NCBI GenBank assembly: GCA_031979385.1
Contig: DALZEF010000004.1
Coordinates: 124,001-188,000, forward strand
Direction of reading: 5' to 3'
Source of the DNA: Timonella sp031979385
GTDB taxonomy: Bacteria; Actinomycetota; Actinomycetes; Actinomycetales; Cellulomonadaceae
Length of the DNA: 64,000 bases
Shown here: piece by piece, positions 17,736-25,523 of the stretch
Numbering within the stretch: the first letter of the stretch is position 1
Layout of the letters: every line of letters begins with the position of its first letter
Notes under the pieces: model-generated
Database searches by the model: none
What the model saw: only the letters and a program-made list of their open reading frames with translations
What the model was told of the DNA's origin: nothing
Position numbers and translations under genes: made by a program

Positions 17736-18287
17736 ATGAAGAGGTTCGTTCTAGCCTCATTTATTATTTTGGGTATCTTGTGCCCCGCAGTCCCTGCTGC
17801 CGCTGCCGGTGATCCATTCGAATATGATGATGCACGCATCAGTAGTAAGGAGGCAACTTCCACCCAGGCCAGGATTCCATCAGTGACATACGTGCACGAG
17901 TTGGTAAATCGATCAAAGGAAACTTATTGGACTAACAAAAGTCAGAAGTTGGGTTTCTGTTACAGTGAAAATGGTGGAACGTGTACGATATCAAAAGGAA
18001 CTACAAGCACTCGAACATTTCAAGGTGAGTTAGAGATTCCAGTGAAGAGAATTGCGGCAATTATTGGAATATCGCAATCTACAAGTGTCTCCGTTTCTGT
18101 TTCGTGCACGTCTCCAAAGTTGAAGAAAGATCAGCGATGGGTAGCGTGGCCTGTTGGGTCTAATCACAAGTACAAGGTGAAGCGCACGGCGTACTATGGT
18201 TCGAAAGTGATCGAAGTGAAGACGGGCAGTAATTTCAAATACACATTCAATCCGTATCAGAATGGATTCAAATGTGGAATCGGATAA
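17736..18287 (+). CDS. Secreted protein of unknown function (AT-rich gene)
   Basis: ATG 17736 is preferred over 17673: GGAGG lies upstream (11 nt, somewhat far) and the product then starts MKRFVLASFIILGILCPAVPAAAA, a typical signal peptide cut near residue 24. The mature part is about 160 residues, basic and Thr/Ser/Lys-rich, with three Cys (FCYSENGGTC, SCTSPK) and a final FKCGIG. No family is recognised. Base composition is clearly more AT-rich than the neighbours, suggesting recent acquisition or relaxed selection. The following lipoprotein gene overlaps its 3' end by 16 nt. Confidence 0.7.
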   Translation: MKRFVLASFIILGILCPAVPAAAAGDPFEYDDARISSKEATSTQARIPSVTYVHELVNRSKETYWTNKSQKLGFCYSENGGTCTISKGTTSTRTFQGELEIPVKRIAAIIGISQSTSVSVSVSCTSPKLKKDQRWVAWPVGSNHKYKVKRTAYYGSKVIEVKTGSNFKYTFNPYQNGFKCGIG

Positions 18288-18631
18288 TCTGGCTCGTTTC
18301 CATTCTAGTCGTGTCTGTGGCAGCTTGCAGCACAGAACGTGGTGCCCCTACCAGTCTGGATGATTTAGTAGGGCTGTCCCCTGCACAGGTTCAGTTGCTA
18401 ACCCCATCAGATGAAGCATTCATCGTTTACGATCTTTCTGAAGCGATCTTGGGCGTTGAGGAAACGTATACGGTGGATCAAGCTAGTAATTTTGTGGTTC
18501 TTGCAGCATGCCAGGAACCGGGCGGTTTTGCTGTTGTGGCGGTGCCGGATACTTTAGGACGTCCTCTTGTGGAGGATGCGCTTGAAGGGAAGTACATGCA
18601 CCTGTTGCACTGTAGCGACGGAGACTCATAA
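18272..18631 (+). CDS. Small lipoprotein, unknown function
   Basis: 119 residues. The N-terminus MWNRIIWLVSILVVSVAAC is a lipoprotein signal with lipidated Cys at residue 19. The rest is an acidic globular domain of about 95 residues with two further Cys. The start lies inside the preceding gene (16-nt overlap), so translation is coupled. Secreted protein plus lipoprotein repeats the layout at 3662-5892. The gene ends just before a 23-bp perfect hairpin. Confidence 0.7.
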   Translation: MWNRIIWLVSILVVSVAACSTERGAPTSLDDLVGLSPAQVQLLTPSDEAFIVYDLSEAILGVEETYTVDQASNFVVLAACQEPGGFAVVAVPDTLGRPLVEDALEGKYMHLLHCSDGDS

Positions 18632-18646
18632 GGATCGTTTGCCCTA

Positions 18647-18701
18647 GACGACGAGTCGGCTGGGTCGGGATGAATGAACCCGACCCAGCCGACTCGTCGT
18701 C
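18647..18701 (+). terminator. Strong 23-bp hairpin terminator (GACGAC/GTCGTC family)
   Basis: Perfect 23-bp stem (18647-18669 with 18679-18701) and a 9-nt loop. The stem begins GACGACGAG, ends CTCGTCGTC and is followed by AATTG. The same end sequence occurs in the hairpins at 44127-44177 and 53263-53315, so this belongs to a local terminator family. It closes the AT-rich gene pair. Confidence 0.75.
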
Positions 18702-18786
18702 AATTGTGCGTACAGGCGTCTGATGACCAGTAAAAACGTACTCTAACGCTTTCTTGTTCAATCAGAGCGCGCACTAGGATGGGGTT

Positions 18787-19122
18787 ATGGACGTGAACAC
18801 AGTTGCTCAAAACCTGGCTGGGATCAGCCAATGGATAGACGAGGGCAACGCCGCACGTGATCCCGAAGCGGCAACATGGGCGCGTCTTGCGAAGATCACG
18901 GAGGAAGCCGGCGAAGTCGTTGCCGCATACATCGGAGCGACCGGACAGAACCCGCGTAAGGGTCTCACACATACTATGGACGATGTTGAAGCGGAACTGC
19001 TCGACGTGGCTGCGACTGCTTTGACCGCTCTTGAACACCTGCGCGGAAACGACGGCACATCCCTTGGACTCTTTGCAGCGAAGGTCCAAAAAATCGCAGA
19101 TCGCGCAGGAATCTCAGAATGA
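18787..19122 (+). CDS. MazG-like nucleotide pyrophosphohydrolase family protein
   Basis: 111 residues, all-alpha MazG-like fold. The metal-binding ExxE motif is in LAKITEEAGEVVAAYIG (about residues 35-51) and the second acidic patch DDVEAELLDVAATAL is at about 64-78. Such proteins hydrolyse (d)NTPs to monophosphates, with a house-cleaning or nucleotide-pool role. ATG 18787 lies exactly 6 nt after TAGGAT (18775-18780) with no ribosome site, so a leaderless transcript is likely. The gene for a small basic protein follows 71 nt later. Confidence 0.85.
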   Translation: MDVNTVAQNLAGISQWIDEGNAARDPEAATWARLAKITEEAGEVVAAYIGATGQNPRKGLTHTMDDVEAELLDVAATALTALEHLRGNDGTSLGLFAAKVQKIADRAGISE

Positions 19123-19193
19123 CGTTCGAAGTTCTCTGCCCGAGATGCTGCGCGATCGCGTCATCGGGCGGAGAATAGAAGAGGGGGATGCCG

Positions 19194-19427
19194 ATGGGAA
19201 TTTTCAAGAAAAAGAAGCACGACACCACAGACACCCGTGCCCGCGGCATGCGCATCACGGAGACGTTCATTCTTCCGATATACGGTCCTGCGCAGATAGG
19301 CGACTCCACCAAGCCGATCCGCCCGGTCAGCAAGGAAGAGGCCGCACGTGAGGCAGACATGCAGGAACGCCTCGAACGTAAGGTAGCCGCTGATGGGACC
19401 GTCTATTTCGTCGAGCGCGAGAACTAG
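19194..19427 (+). CDS. Small charged protein, unknown function
   Basis: 77 residues. GAGGGGG at 19181-19187 sits 6 nt before ATG 19194, which is chosen over the ATG at 19188. The sequence begins MGIFKKKKHD, then a charged region with PVSKEEAAREADMQERLERKVAADGTVYFVE. No signal peptide or family is recognised. It is probably co-transcribed with the MazG-like gene and is followed by a 30-bp hairpin. Confidence 0.6.
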   Translation: MGIFKKKKHDTTDTRARGMRITETFILPIYGPAQIGDSTKPIRPVSKEEAAREADMQERLERKVAADGTVYFVEREN

Positions 19428-19448
19428 ACGGTACACGCGGTTGGTCAG

Positions 19449-19515
19449 CCAGGGTACGGTTTTCTATGTTTTGCCTAATAGTTATTTAGGCAAAACATAG
19501 AAAACCGTACCCTGG
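19449..19515. terminator. Exceptionally long perfect hairpin (30-bp stem)
   Basis: Arms 19449-19478 and 19486-19515 are perfect reverse complements of 30 nt with a 7-nt loop (TAGTTAT). The inner part of the stem is AT-rich, unlike the GC-rich terminators nearby. It separates the small charged-protein gene from the thioredoxin-NHL gene, so a terminator role is likely, although no U tract follows. Confidence 0.6.
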
Positions 19516-19594
19516 TTCCTCAAACACTGATCCTTACGGGACCAACCCGGGCTTAGGTCATCAGGTGTTCACAATGCCTCGATAGACTTAAGCG

Positions 19595-21508
19595 GTGAGC
19601 AACACCCCGAACACTGCCGACAGCGGCACCGCAAATTCAAGACCAAGCCCTCAACCTCAATCCCTGTTCAAGTCCAACCTCCCCAAAGTGCGCGCAAGCG
19701 AACTGGCTGGTCGCGGCTGGCTCAACACCGGCGGCAAGGACATCAAGCTCGCGGATCTGCGCGGCAAGATCGTGCTCCTGGATTTCTGGACGTTCTGCTG
19801 CATCAACTGCCTCCACGTCATTGACGAGTTGCGTGAACTCGAGGCCAAATACTCCGACACCGTTGTGGTGATCGGTGTGCACAGCCCGAAGTTCGTGCAT
19901 GAGGCAGACCCTGTGGCGCTCGCGGCTGCCGTGGAACGCTACGACGTGCACCACCCGGTGCTTGACGATCCAGAGTTGAAGATGTGGCGTGAATACACTG
20001 CCCGCGCCTGGCCAACCCTGGTGATCGTGGACCCGGAAGGCTACATCGTCGCGCACATGGCGGGCGAGGGACACAAAGCCAACATTGACGCGCTGATCGC
20101 TGAGTTGATTGAACAGCATGAAGCGCAGGGCACGCTGCACCGGGGTTCTGGCCCGTTCGTGATGCCCGCGGCTCAGCCGCGCACCCTGCGGTTCCCCTCC
20201 AAGGCGGTTGCCCTGGAAAATGGCAATCTGCTCGTTGCGGATGCCGGACATCACTCGCTCGCGGAACTCGCCCCGGATGGGGAAACCCTTATCCGCCGCA
20301 TCGGAACCGGCCAGCGCGGCCTCACGGATGGCCCTGCGGATACGGCCCAGTTCTCCGAGCCCAACGGTCTCGCGCTCGTACCCGAGGATCTCAGGGACGC
20401 AGCCGGCTATGACGTGATCGTCGCGGACACGGTGAACCACTGCCTGCGCGGTGTCACTCTGGCTACCGGGCAAGTCACGACCCTCGCGGGCACCGGCCAG
20501 CAGTATCTGGTGGGCGGCCCCGACAACGGGGGCAGGCTCACCTCGCCGTGGGATATCGTGTGGTCGCCAGCCGTGGGTAAGTTCCTCATCGCAATGGCCG
20601 GAAACCACACGATCTGGTCCTTCGACCCGCACACCGGCGCAGCAGCCTGGTATTCGGGCACCATGAACGAGGGGCTGCAAAATGGTGGCCCCGATGAAGC
20701 CTGGTATGCGCAACCCTCTGGCCTTGCGGTCAGCGGCGAGGACGCCGACGAGCGTGTGTGGATCGCCGATTCTGAGACGTCCGCTCTGCGCTGGCTCGAC
20801 ACCAATGGCACCGTTCATAGCGCAATCGGCCAGGGGCTCTTCGACTTCGGTCTGCGCGACGGCGCTGCCGATCAAGCGCTCATGCAGCACCCGCTCGGTG
20901 TGGCAGCATTGCCCGATGGCAGTGTCGCCATAGCCGACACCTACAACGGCGCGATCCGCCGCTACGACCCCGCAACCACGCAGGTCACCACGCTCGCCAC
21001 AGGCTTGCGTGAGCCGTCGGGAATCCTGCCCGTATCGTCGCCAAGCGGACTGGAACTGCTCGTCGTCGAATCGGCGGCGCACCGCCTGACACGTATTCAG
21101 ATTTCCGACGAGTTGGCTGGGCAGATCCTCAACGCCGGGGCGCACAGGACGCAGCGTCCCGTCACGGAGATCGCCTCCGGCGATCTCGAACTCCGCGTGG
21201 TGTTCACGCCCGCCCCGGGGAAAAAATACGATGATCGGTGGGGGCCGTCAACGAAACTGACCGTCTCGGCATCGCCCGAGAACCTGCTGCTCGATGGCGC
21301 TGGAACGACGGTCGAACTCGACCGCACACTACGGATCAACCCGGATGTTCCTGAAGGCGTACTGCACGTGACCGCGCAGGCCGCGAGCTGCGATGACGAC
21401 CCAGGCATCGAGTATCCCGCCTGCCATCTTGCCCAACAGGACTGGGGCATCCCCGTGCGCGTGACCAGCGGAGCAGCAGCCGAACTGACCCTGCCGCTCC
21501 TGGGTTAA
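19595..21508 (+). CDS. Thioredoxin-like / NHL-repeat protein (NHLRC2-like)
   Basis: 637 residues. An N-terminal thioredoxin-fold domain (about residues 35-175) has FWTFCCINCLHVIDELRELE with the CxxC pair CINC. It is followed by an NHL-type six-bladed beta-propeller (about 190-490) with repeated motifs such as GNLLVADAGHHSLAEL, DVIVADTVNHCLRGV and GSVAIADTYNGAIRRY. A C-terminal beta domain contains a late Cys pair. No signal peptide, so it is cytoplasmic; a redox role is inferred. GTG 19595 is exactly 6 nt after TAGACT (19583-19588), another leaderless start. Confidence 0.88.
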   Translation: MSNTPNTADSGTANSRPSPQPQSLFKSNLPKVRASELAGRGWLNTGGKDIKLADLRGKIVLLDFWTFCCINCLHVIDELRELEAKYSDTVVVIGVHSPKFVHEADPVALAAAVERYDVHHPVLDDPELKMWREYTARAWPTLVIVDPEGYIVAHMAGEGHKANIDALIAELIEQHEAQGTLHRGSGPFVMPAAQPRTLRFPSKAVALENGNLLVADAGHHSLAELAPDGETLIRRIGTGQRGLTDGPADTAQFSEPNGLALVPEDLRDAAGYDVIVADTVNHCLRGVTLATGQVTTLAGTGQQYLVGGPDNGGRLTSPWDIVWSPAVGKFLIAMAGNHTIWSFDPHTGAAAWYSGTMNEGLQNGGPDEAWYAQPSGLAVSGEDADERVWIADSETSALRWLDTNGTVHSAIGQGLFDFGLRDGAADQALMQHPLGVAALPDGSVAIADTYNGAIRRYDPATTQVTTLATGLREPSGILPVSSPSGLELLVVESAAHRLTRIQISDELAGQILNAGAHRTQRPVTEIASGDLELRVVFTPAPGKKYDDRWGPSTKLTVSASPENLLLDGAGTTVELDRTLRINPDVPEGVLHVTAQAASCDDDPGIEYPACHLAQQDWGIPVRVTSGAAAELTLPLLG

Positions 21509-21537
21509 GCCGCAGCATCGACCGCAAAGAAAGCTAT

Positions 21538-22197
21538 ATGACTACGCGAGAACTCGTCCTGTTCGACCTCGACGGGACCCTGACCGATTCGGCTCCGGGG
21601 ATCATGGAGTCGGTTCAGTACGCCTACGCCCAACTGGGTATTGAAGCGCCTGATGCGGATACGTTACGCACGTTTGTTGGCCCGCCGCTGCATGTCAGTT
21701 CGGCACGATACGGGGTGGCTGCCTCCGAGTATGAAGAGTTCCTCCGCCAATACCGCGTGAAATTCACCGATGGAGGGATGCTCAACAACTCCGTCTATCC
21801 GGGGATCGTGGAACTGCTCGATACGCTCACCGCACGTGGCATGCCGATGGCCGTTGCCACGTCCAAGCCCGAGAAGTACGCCCGGCAGATTCTGGAGCAC
21901 TTCGGTCTGGCGCACTACTTCCGATTCATCGCCGGGGCAACCATGGATGGGACCCGTTCGGCCAAGGCCGACGTGATCGAACACTGTCTCGCCTCGCTCA
22001 CTCCACTGTTGGGACAGTTGCCGGGTGTTGACCGGATCCTGATGGTTGGGGATCGCGAACACGATGTAAACGGTGCGCGGTTGCATGGTATCGACACCGT
22101 GGGAGTCTCGTGGGGCTATGCGCTTCCCGGGGAGTTGATCGCACACGGCGCCGTGGCGGTCATTGATAAGCCGCAGGAGCTGCTGGATCTGGTCTGA
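21538..22197 (+). CDS. HAD-superfamily phosphatase, phosphoglycolate phosphatase-like
   Basis: 219 residues with all HAD motifs: motif I FDLDGTLTD (nucleophile Asp), motif II VATSKPEKY, and motif III/IV KADVIEHC plus MVGDREHDVNGARLHGI. A four-helix cap lies between I and II (about residues 20-85), as in Gph/PpaX/PGP enzymes. Substrate could be phosphoglycolate, pyrophosphate or another small phosphoester. It lies 29 nt after the thioredoxin-NHL gene, probably the same transcript, and ends before a convergent hairpin shared with the haem oxygenase gene. Confidence 0.85.
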   Translation: MTTRELVLFDLDGTLTDSAPGIMESVQYAYAQLGIEAPDADTLRTFVGPPLHVSSARYGVAASEYEEFLRQYRVKFTDGGMLNNSVYPGIVELLDTLTARGMPMAVATSKPEKYARQILEHFGLAHYFRFIAGATMDGTRSAKADVIEHCLASLTPLLGQLPGVDRILMVGDREHDVNGARLHGIDTVGVSWGYALPGELIAHGAVAVIDKPQELLDLV

Positions 22198-22281
22198 GTT
22201 GGCGCTCAAAGCCAAGTGCCCAATCTAGACCGGGCACACTGATCGGATTGCGCAACCTGATCTGAATCAGCCCCTATGCAC

Positions 22282-22346
22282 CGATGGGCGGTTTCTCGTC
22301 CGACTCCCGAAAATTTCTAGGGATGCGGACGAGAAACCGCCCATCG
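22282..22346. terminator. Bidirectional hairpin, CGATGGG family member A
   Basis: 21-bp perfect stem (22282-22302 with 22326-22346), 23-nt loop, between convergent genes. Its left arm starts CGATGGGC and ends GTCCG, as do those of two other hairpins of similar length (25524-25590, 30030-30096). Confidence 0.75.
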
Positions 22347-22362
22347 ATGAAACGCTGACTAC

Positions 22363-23037
22363 TCAGTTGCAGTGAATCGCACCGAGTTCGGCGAACATCT
22401 TCTGGTTCAGCTCGAACGCAACGAGTGCTTCGGCAACGGCCTCTTCGACCTCAGTCTCCGTGAACTGCAGCCCATTGAGGCGCTCACGGTACAGGTCCTT
22501 GAACGGCTTGGCCTTCACGATCTCCTTGAAGTCGTAGAAGTTCAGTCCGTTCTGGCCCATGCCGTAGTGACGCTGCATCATGACCTTGATGACCTGACCA
22601 CCGGAAAGATCCCCAAGGTAGCGGGTCCAGGCATGCGCGGCGTAGCGTGCGAGCGAACCGGACGCCTGGCGTAGGCGCTCAACGTAGACGAGCGTTGCCG
22701 GTAGTGGCTGGATCCGCTCTGCCCAGTCTGGCCCCACCAGGAACTCGAGGTCCTGCGCGATGGATGGGGAACGGGTCAACTCCGCGAAGGTCAGGGTGTC
22801 TGCTTGAGGCGTGCCCGCAATGTCCTCGGTTGCCTGCTCAAGTGCCGCGTAGATGTAGTGCTGTTGAATCGCCAGGTCGCGGTAGGCGGCCACGCTGAGT
22901 TTTCCGCCCATGAGTTCGGAGATATAGCGCATGTTCTCCGCGTCGGAGTGGATCTGGCGAGTGCCTTCCTTCAGGCGGGTGGCCAGAGGGGTCGTCTCGA
23001 TGGTGCCGGTGCTGATGTCGTTGACTGTTGCGGTCAC
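22363..23037 (-). CDS. hmuO: Haem oxygenase (biliverdin-producing, HmuO-like)
   Basis: 224 residues, usual length for bacterial haem oxygenases. The proximal haem ligand is His30 in TRQIHSDAE, and the distal helix Gly-rich motif is WTRYLGDLSGGQVIKVMM. It cleaves haem to biliverdin, CO and Fe2+, releasing iron from host or environmental haem. GTG 23037 has GAGGTG about 4 nt upstream. A TATCAT -10 candidate is at 23128-23133, overlapped upstream by a DtxR-type iron box (23144-23162) and immediately downstream by a 17-bp palindrome (23107-23123). It is therefore probably repressed by iron and by a second regulator, perhaps the adjacent TetR protein. Confidence 0.93.
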   Translation of the reverse strand: MTATVNDISTGTIETTPLATRLKEGTRQIHSDAENMRYISELMGGKLSVAAYRDLAIQQHYIYAALEQATEDIAGTPQADTLTFAELTRSPSIAQDLEFLVGPDWAERIQPLPATLVYVERLRQASGSLARYAAHAWTRYLGDLSGGQVIKVMMQRHYGMGQNGLNFYDFKEIVKAKPFKDLYRERLNGLQFTETEVEEAVAEALVAFELNQKMFAELGAIHCN

Positions 23038-23106
23038 GATTCACCTCGGGTGTGCGAAAGAGTGGGGTCGTCTTGCGAATCACACGTTGCGGTAACTCAA
23101 GCAAGA

Positions 23107-23123
23107 TCTGACGGTTTGTCAGA
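23107..23123. promoter_or_regulatory. 17-bp palindromic operator at the hmuO start site
   Basis: TCTGAC-GGTTT-GTCAGA, a perfect 6-5-6 inverted repeat placed about 4 nt after the predicted -10 of hmuO, where a bound protein would block transcription. A near-copy with one arm mismatch lies at 23176-23192 and a half-site TCTGAC occurs at 23904-23909 over the tetR start. This distribution fits binding by the TetR protein at 23289-23903. Confidence 0.6.
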
Positions 23124-23143
23124 AACAATGATATTGCTCAAAA

Positions 23144-23162
23144 TTAGGCTTGCCTACCCTAA
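23144..23162. promoter_or_regulatory. DtxR/IdeR iron box upstream of hmuO
   Basis: TTAGGCTTGCCTACCCTAA matches the 19-bp DtxR/IdeR consensus at most positions and covers the predicted -35 region of hmuO (about 107 nt before the start codon). Iron-loaded DtxR would repress the gene. Confidence 0.75.
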
Positions 23163-23175
23163 CGACGCGAATCTT

Positions 23176-23192
23176 TCGGACAGAGTGTCAGA
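23176..23192. promoter_or_regulatory. Second palindrome of the TCTGAC-N5-GTCAGA type
   Basis: TCGGAC-AGAGT-GTCAGA: same 6-5-6 architecture as 23107-23123 with one mismatch, followed by another GTCAGA half-site 12 nt on. It lies on the other side of the iron box. Confidence 0.5.
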
Positions 23193-23288
23193 AAAAATGT
23201 CAGAAACCGCTTGGCACGTGGGATTGTGGGCGCTTGTGGGAATTTAGTGTGTCGCCACAGAGTGAGACGGCGTCTTGATGATCAGGTG

Positions 23289-23903
23289 TCAGTAAATGCG
23301 AGTTTTTTGGCTGGTGCGAGCGCCCACTGCGCGCAAGATGAACTCCTCTGCCGCTGCTGCGGCTCGTTCCCGCTCGGGACCGGATTCCGGTATTGCGCGA
23401 CCTGACAGGCAGGCGTTGATGAGTGCCACGGTTGTCGGGATGTCCTGCGGGGGGAAGTCGCCTGAAGAAATGCCCGCACCAAGAATCGTATAGAGAAGTT
23501 CCTCGATGACCGTGACGTGCTCGCGTAGACGTTGTGCGGCGCTCTTGGACAGGATCGTGCGCAACTCTGCGCCCGGAGTCACGTGAAAGACGCGGTTCAG
23601 GCGCGCCTGAGCACGAACGTATGCGCGCAACCGCTCAACAGGGTCGTTGATGTCAGCGAGTGAACGCTGCAGGTTCTCAACATACTTTGAGGTCTCGTGC
23701 TGAATATAGCCAAGCAGCAGCGCTTCCTTGTCGGGAAAGTGATTGTAGACAGCCGTGCGGCCTACCCCTGCTGCCGCCGCGATCTCGGCAAAGGAGATGA
23801 CATCGAAACCGCGCTCTTCCATAAGGGTCGCAAGTGCTGTGAAAAGACGCTGACGTGTCTGCTCCCTGTGTTCATGCAGGGAACCTCCGATGATCTTTGG
23901 CAT
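23289..23903 (-). CDS. TetR-family transcriptional regulator
   Basis: 204 residues from ATG 23903. The helix-turn-helix is FAEIAAAAGVGRTAVYNHFPDKEALLLGYIQHE (about residues 38-70). The C-terminal ligand domain is unassigned. An upstream GTG at 23921 is possible, but AATAAT lies exactly 6 nt before 23903, the leaderless spacing seen at other genes here. The 6-nt spacer is itself an operator half-site (GTCAGA), hinting at autoregulation. It lies 252 bp upstream of hmuO on the same strand, and the shared palindromes suggest it also controls hmuO; a haem- or biliverdin-responsive role is inference. Confidence 0.88.
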   Translation of the reverse strand: MPKIIGGSLHEHREQTRQRLFTALATLMEERGFDVISFAEIAAAAGVGRTAVYNHFPDKEALLLGYIQHETSKYVENLQRSLADINDPVERLRAYVRAQARLNRVFHVTPGAELRTILSKSAAQRLREHVTVIEELLYTILGAGISSGDFPPQDIPTTVALINACLSGRAIPESGPERERAAAAAEEFILRAVGARTSQKTRIY

Positions 23904-23944
23904 TCTGACATTATTCCACAATTAGTCATGATGGATGTCGGGGC

Positions 23945-24215
23945 CTAAGTCCCTGGCGCGTCGTTGTCAGCACGCGCATCAACCATCTTGCCAGAGGTCA
24001 ATCGGAGACTCAGTCCGCGTGCGGACGGCGTAAACAGTACAAACACGGCCGAAATCAACACGAAGAAAGTCAGCGCGGCTCGGCGCCCCTGTTCCCGCAC
24101 CACCTGCGGTACTGCAAGACCACAATCGGGATGAGGAAGAGGGCGAAGAGCAAGGCACCCAGGAGTGCTGCTATGCAGGCGGGCCAAACCTACTGGTGCA
24201 TGTTCATACTGTTCC
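23945..24215 (-). pseudogene. Possible frameshifted VanZ-like membrane protein remnant
   Basis: On the minus strand one frame reads AALLGALLFALFLIPIVVLQYRRW, resembling the first membrane helix and QYRR motif of VanZ-like proteins, and stops at a TGA near 24078. A neighbouring frame continues RRAALTFFVLISAVFVLFTPSARG, like a second helix, and stops at 23945. Joined they look like the N-terminal third of a VanZ-type protein with a frameshift and no remaining C-terminus. The homology is by eye only. Confidence 0.35.
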
Positions 24216-24348
24216 AGTGCGCCTGATAGCACGTGTTTCCCGCAGGGTCGTGTCAGCGGTGGGCTCTGTTTGCAGTTCTACCCCTTGCGCGAGGGTGTCT
24301 TTACTGCTGTGCAGGTGGCCACACGCGGGTTATGAGGCCGCGCCAAGT

Positions 24349-24721
24349 TTATCCACAAAGCCGGTTGCGTATTGGGGATAACTCGTGGACGGTCCATGCT
24401 CACCTGTGGACGAATGTGTGTATAAGTTGTCGATGCTTGTGGAAACCGCTTGATTATGCGGAAGGGAGAGGGTGCTTTATCCACAGGGTTATTCACCGCT
24501 ATGGGAGTTTTCCACTGACCACACTGTGGAAAAGGATGTGGGTTGGGCATCCAAAAGTTGAGTTTTCCACGGGTCAGTGGACTAAGTTGTGGGTAACGAG
24601 GACTGTGAACCCAACATGTAGGTCAAGGGGTTTTCTGGTTAATTCGCCCACGGATTGATGGTGGCGAACTCCCCATCCACTCGACACGGGTGTGGATAAC
24701 TCTCTCCGGTCACTTATACCC
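24349..24721. other. DnaA-box cluster: candidate replication origin or DnaA-titration site
   Basis: Perfect DnaA boxes TTATCCACA occur at 24349-24357 and 24477-24485 and, inverted, at 24691-24699 (TGTGGATAA). Close variants lie at 24405-24413, 24417-24425 (TTATACACA inverted), 24438-24446, 24489-24497, 24508-24516, 24525-24533 (TTTTCCACA inverted), 24563-24571, 24588-24596 and 24713-24721. That is three perfect and about nine near-perfect boxes in 373 bp on both strands, in non-coding sequence more AT-rich than its surroundings. The density is that of an oriC. No dnaA, dnaN or rpmH is adjacent, so it is either a displaced origin or a DnaA-binding reservoir. Confidence 0.7.
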
Positions 24722-24784
24722 AGTTAACGGTGCCCTAAGCGCGGACACCCCACCCACACCCTCACCATTGAGAGTCACCACAAG

Positions 24785-24809
24785 TGCACTCTCCGTGCGT
24801 GAGAGTGCA
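24785..24809 (-). terminator. Hairpin after DUF4395 gene
   Basis: 9-bp stem (24785-24793 with 24801-24809, 7-nt loop) placed 14 nt after the minus-strand stop at 24823; a likely terminator for that gene and a boundary to the DnaA-box region. Confidence 0.5.
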
Positions 24810-24822
24810 GATATGTGCATTC

Positions 24823-25329
24823 TCAAAGAGAGGAAGGTGTAGATCCAGAAGGCTGTGGGCGCTGAGAGATGTTGTTGCACGCCTCGCACACGTTTGCAGG
24901 GATGACGCCCCAGTTTTGAAGGTGCCCGAAGATATAGCAGCCGAGGCAGAAGCCAACGAATGCCTCAAGACTCGCGGCCACCAGAAGAACCAAGAGCACA
25001 GCCCAGGCTGCCGTCTCGGCACCGGCGAAGTACAGAATCGTTGCAGTCGTGGTGAACACTGTCCCGATTCCCTGTGCGAACCGCTTCGGTGGCCCGGGAA
25101 CAAAGTTGGGTAGGCCAAATCGCGGTGCAATGACCCGCTGTGCAAGCCAACCAAGGGGAGAGAGCCGTGGGCCAGCCAGAACTCGTCCCCAGAACCCTAG
25201 CGTCAGCAGCACAAGAGGAATCGGGTGCGAGGTGATCAACGTGATGACCGTCAGCGTAACGACTCCCGCGGCGACCGTACGTGCGGCCTTTTCGTTGACG
25301 GGGTTGGGGAACGAGAAGAAACCTGCCAT
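24823..25329 (-). CDS. DUF4395 domain-containing membrane protein
   Basis: 168 residues from ATG 25329. The sequence starts MAGFFSFPNPVNEKAARTVAAGVVTL, the conserved opening of DUF4395. Four hydrophobic segments follow, with the conserved GFCLGCYIFGHL motif (two Cys) in the last part. Function unknown; DUF4395 proteins are often beside thioredoxin-like genes, which is not the case here. An upstream TTG start at 25371 is possible but lacks a ribosome site. It is isolated between the DnaA-box cluster and the MMPL exporter. Confidence 0.8.
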   Translation of the reverse strand: MAGFFSFPNPVNEKAARTVAAGVVTLTVITLITSHPIPLVLLTLGFWGRVLAGPRLSPLGWLAQRVIAPRFGLPNFVPGPPKRFAQGIGTVFTTTATILYFAGAETAAWAVLLVLLVAASLEAFVGFCLGCYIFGHLQNWGVIPANVCEACNNISQRPQPSGSTPSSL

Positions 25330-25523
25330 TCCTTGAGTGTGCGCCTCGATCCTTGAACCTTCAACAGACAACTCAGTATGTGGCTGATTGTTAATCCGAG
25401 TAACAGAGTGCAGGCCTCACTGAGCCTCCTGCCTATGCAATACCCGCAGAACTGGATTATGGACCACCGATGAATGGGGCGTGGCAGGCAGATAGGTGTA
25501 GGGCAGGGAATCTGTTGATTAAT

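Noticed and set aside
19637..21145. Long open frame (about 500 codons) on the minus strand opposite the thioredoxin-NHL gene
   Set aside because: It is the antisense shadow of a GC-rich gene with clear domains; composition is His/Arg/Gly-rich without recognisable motifs or a ribosome site.
24196..24658. Short open frames through the DnaA-box cluster
   Set aside because: No ribosome sites, odd amino-acid composition, and dense DnaA boxes argue for non-coding DNA.
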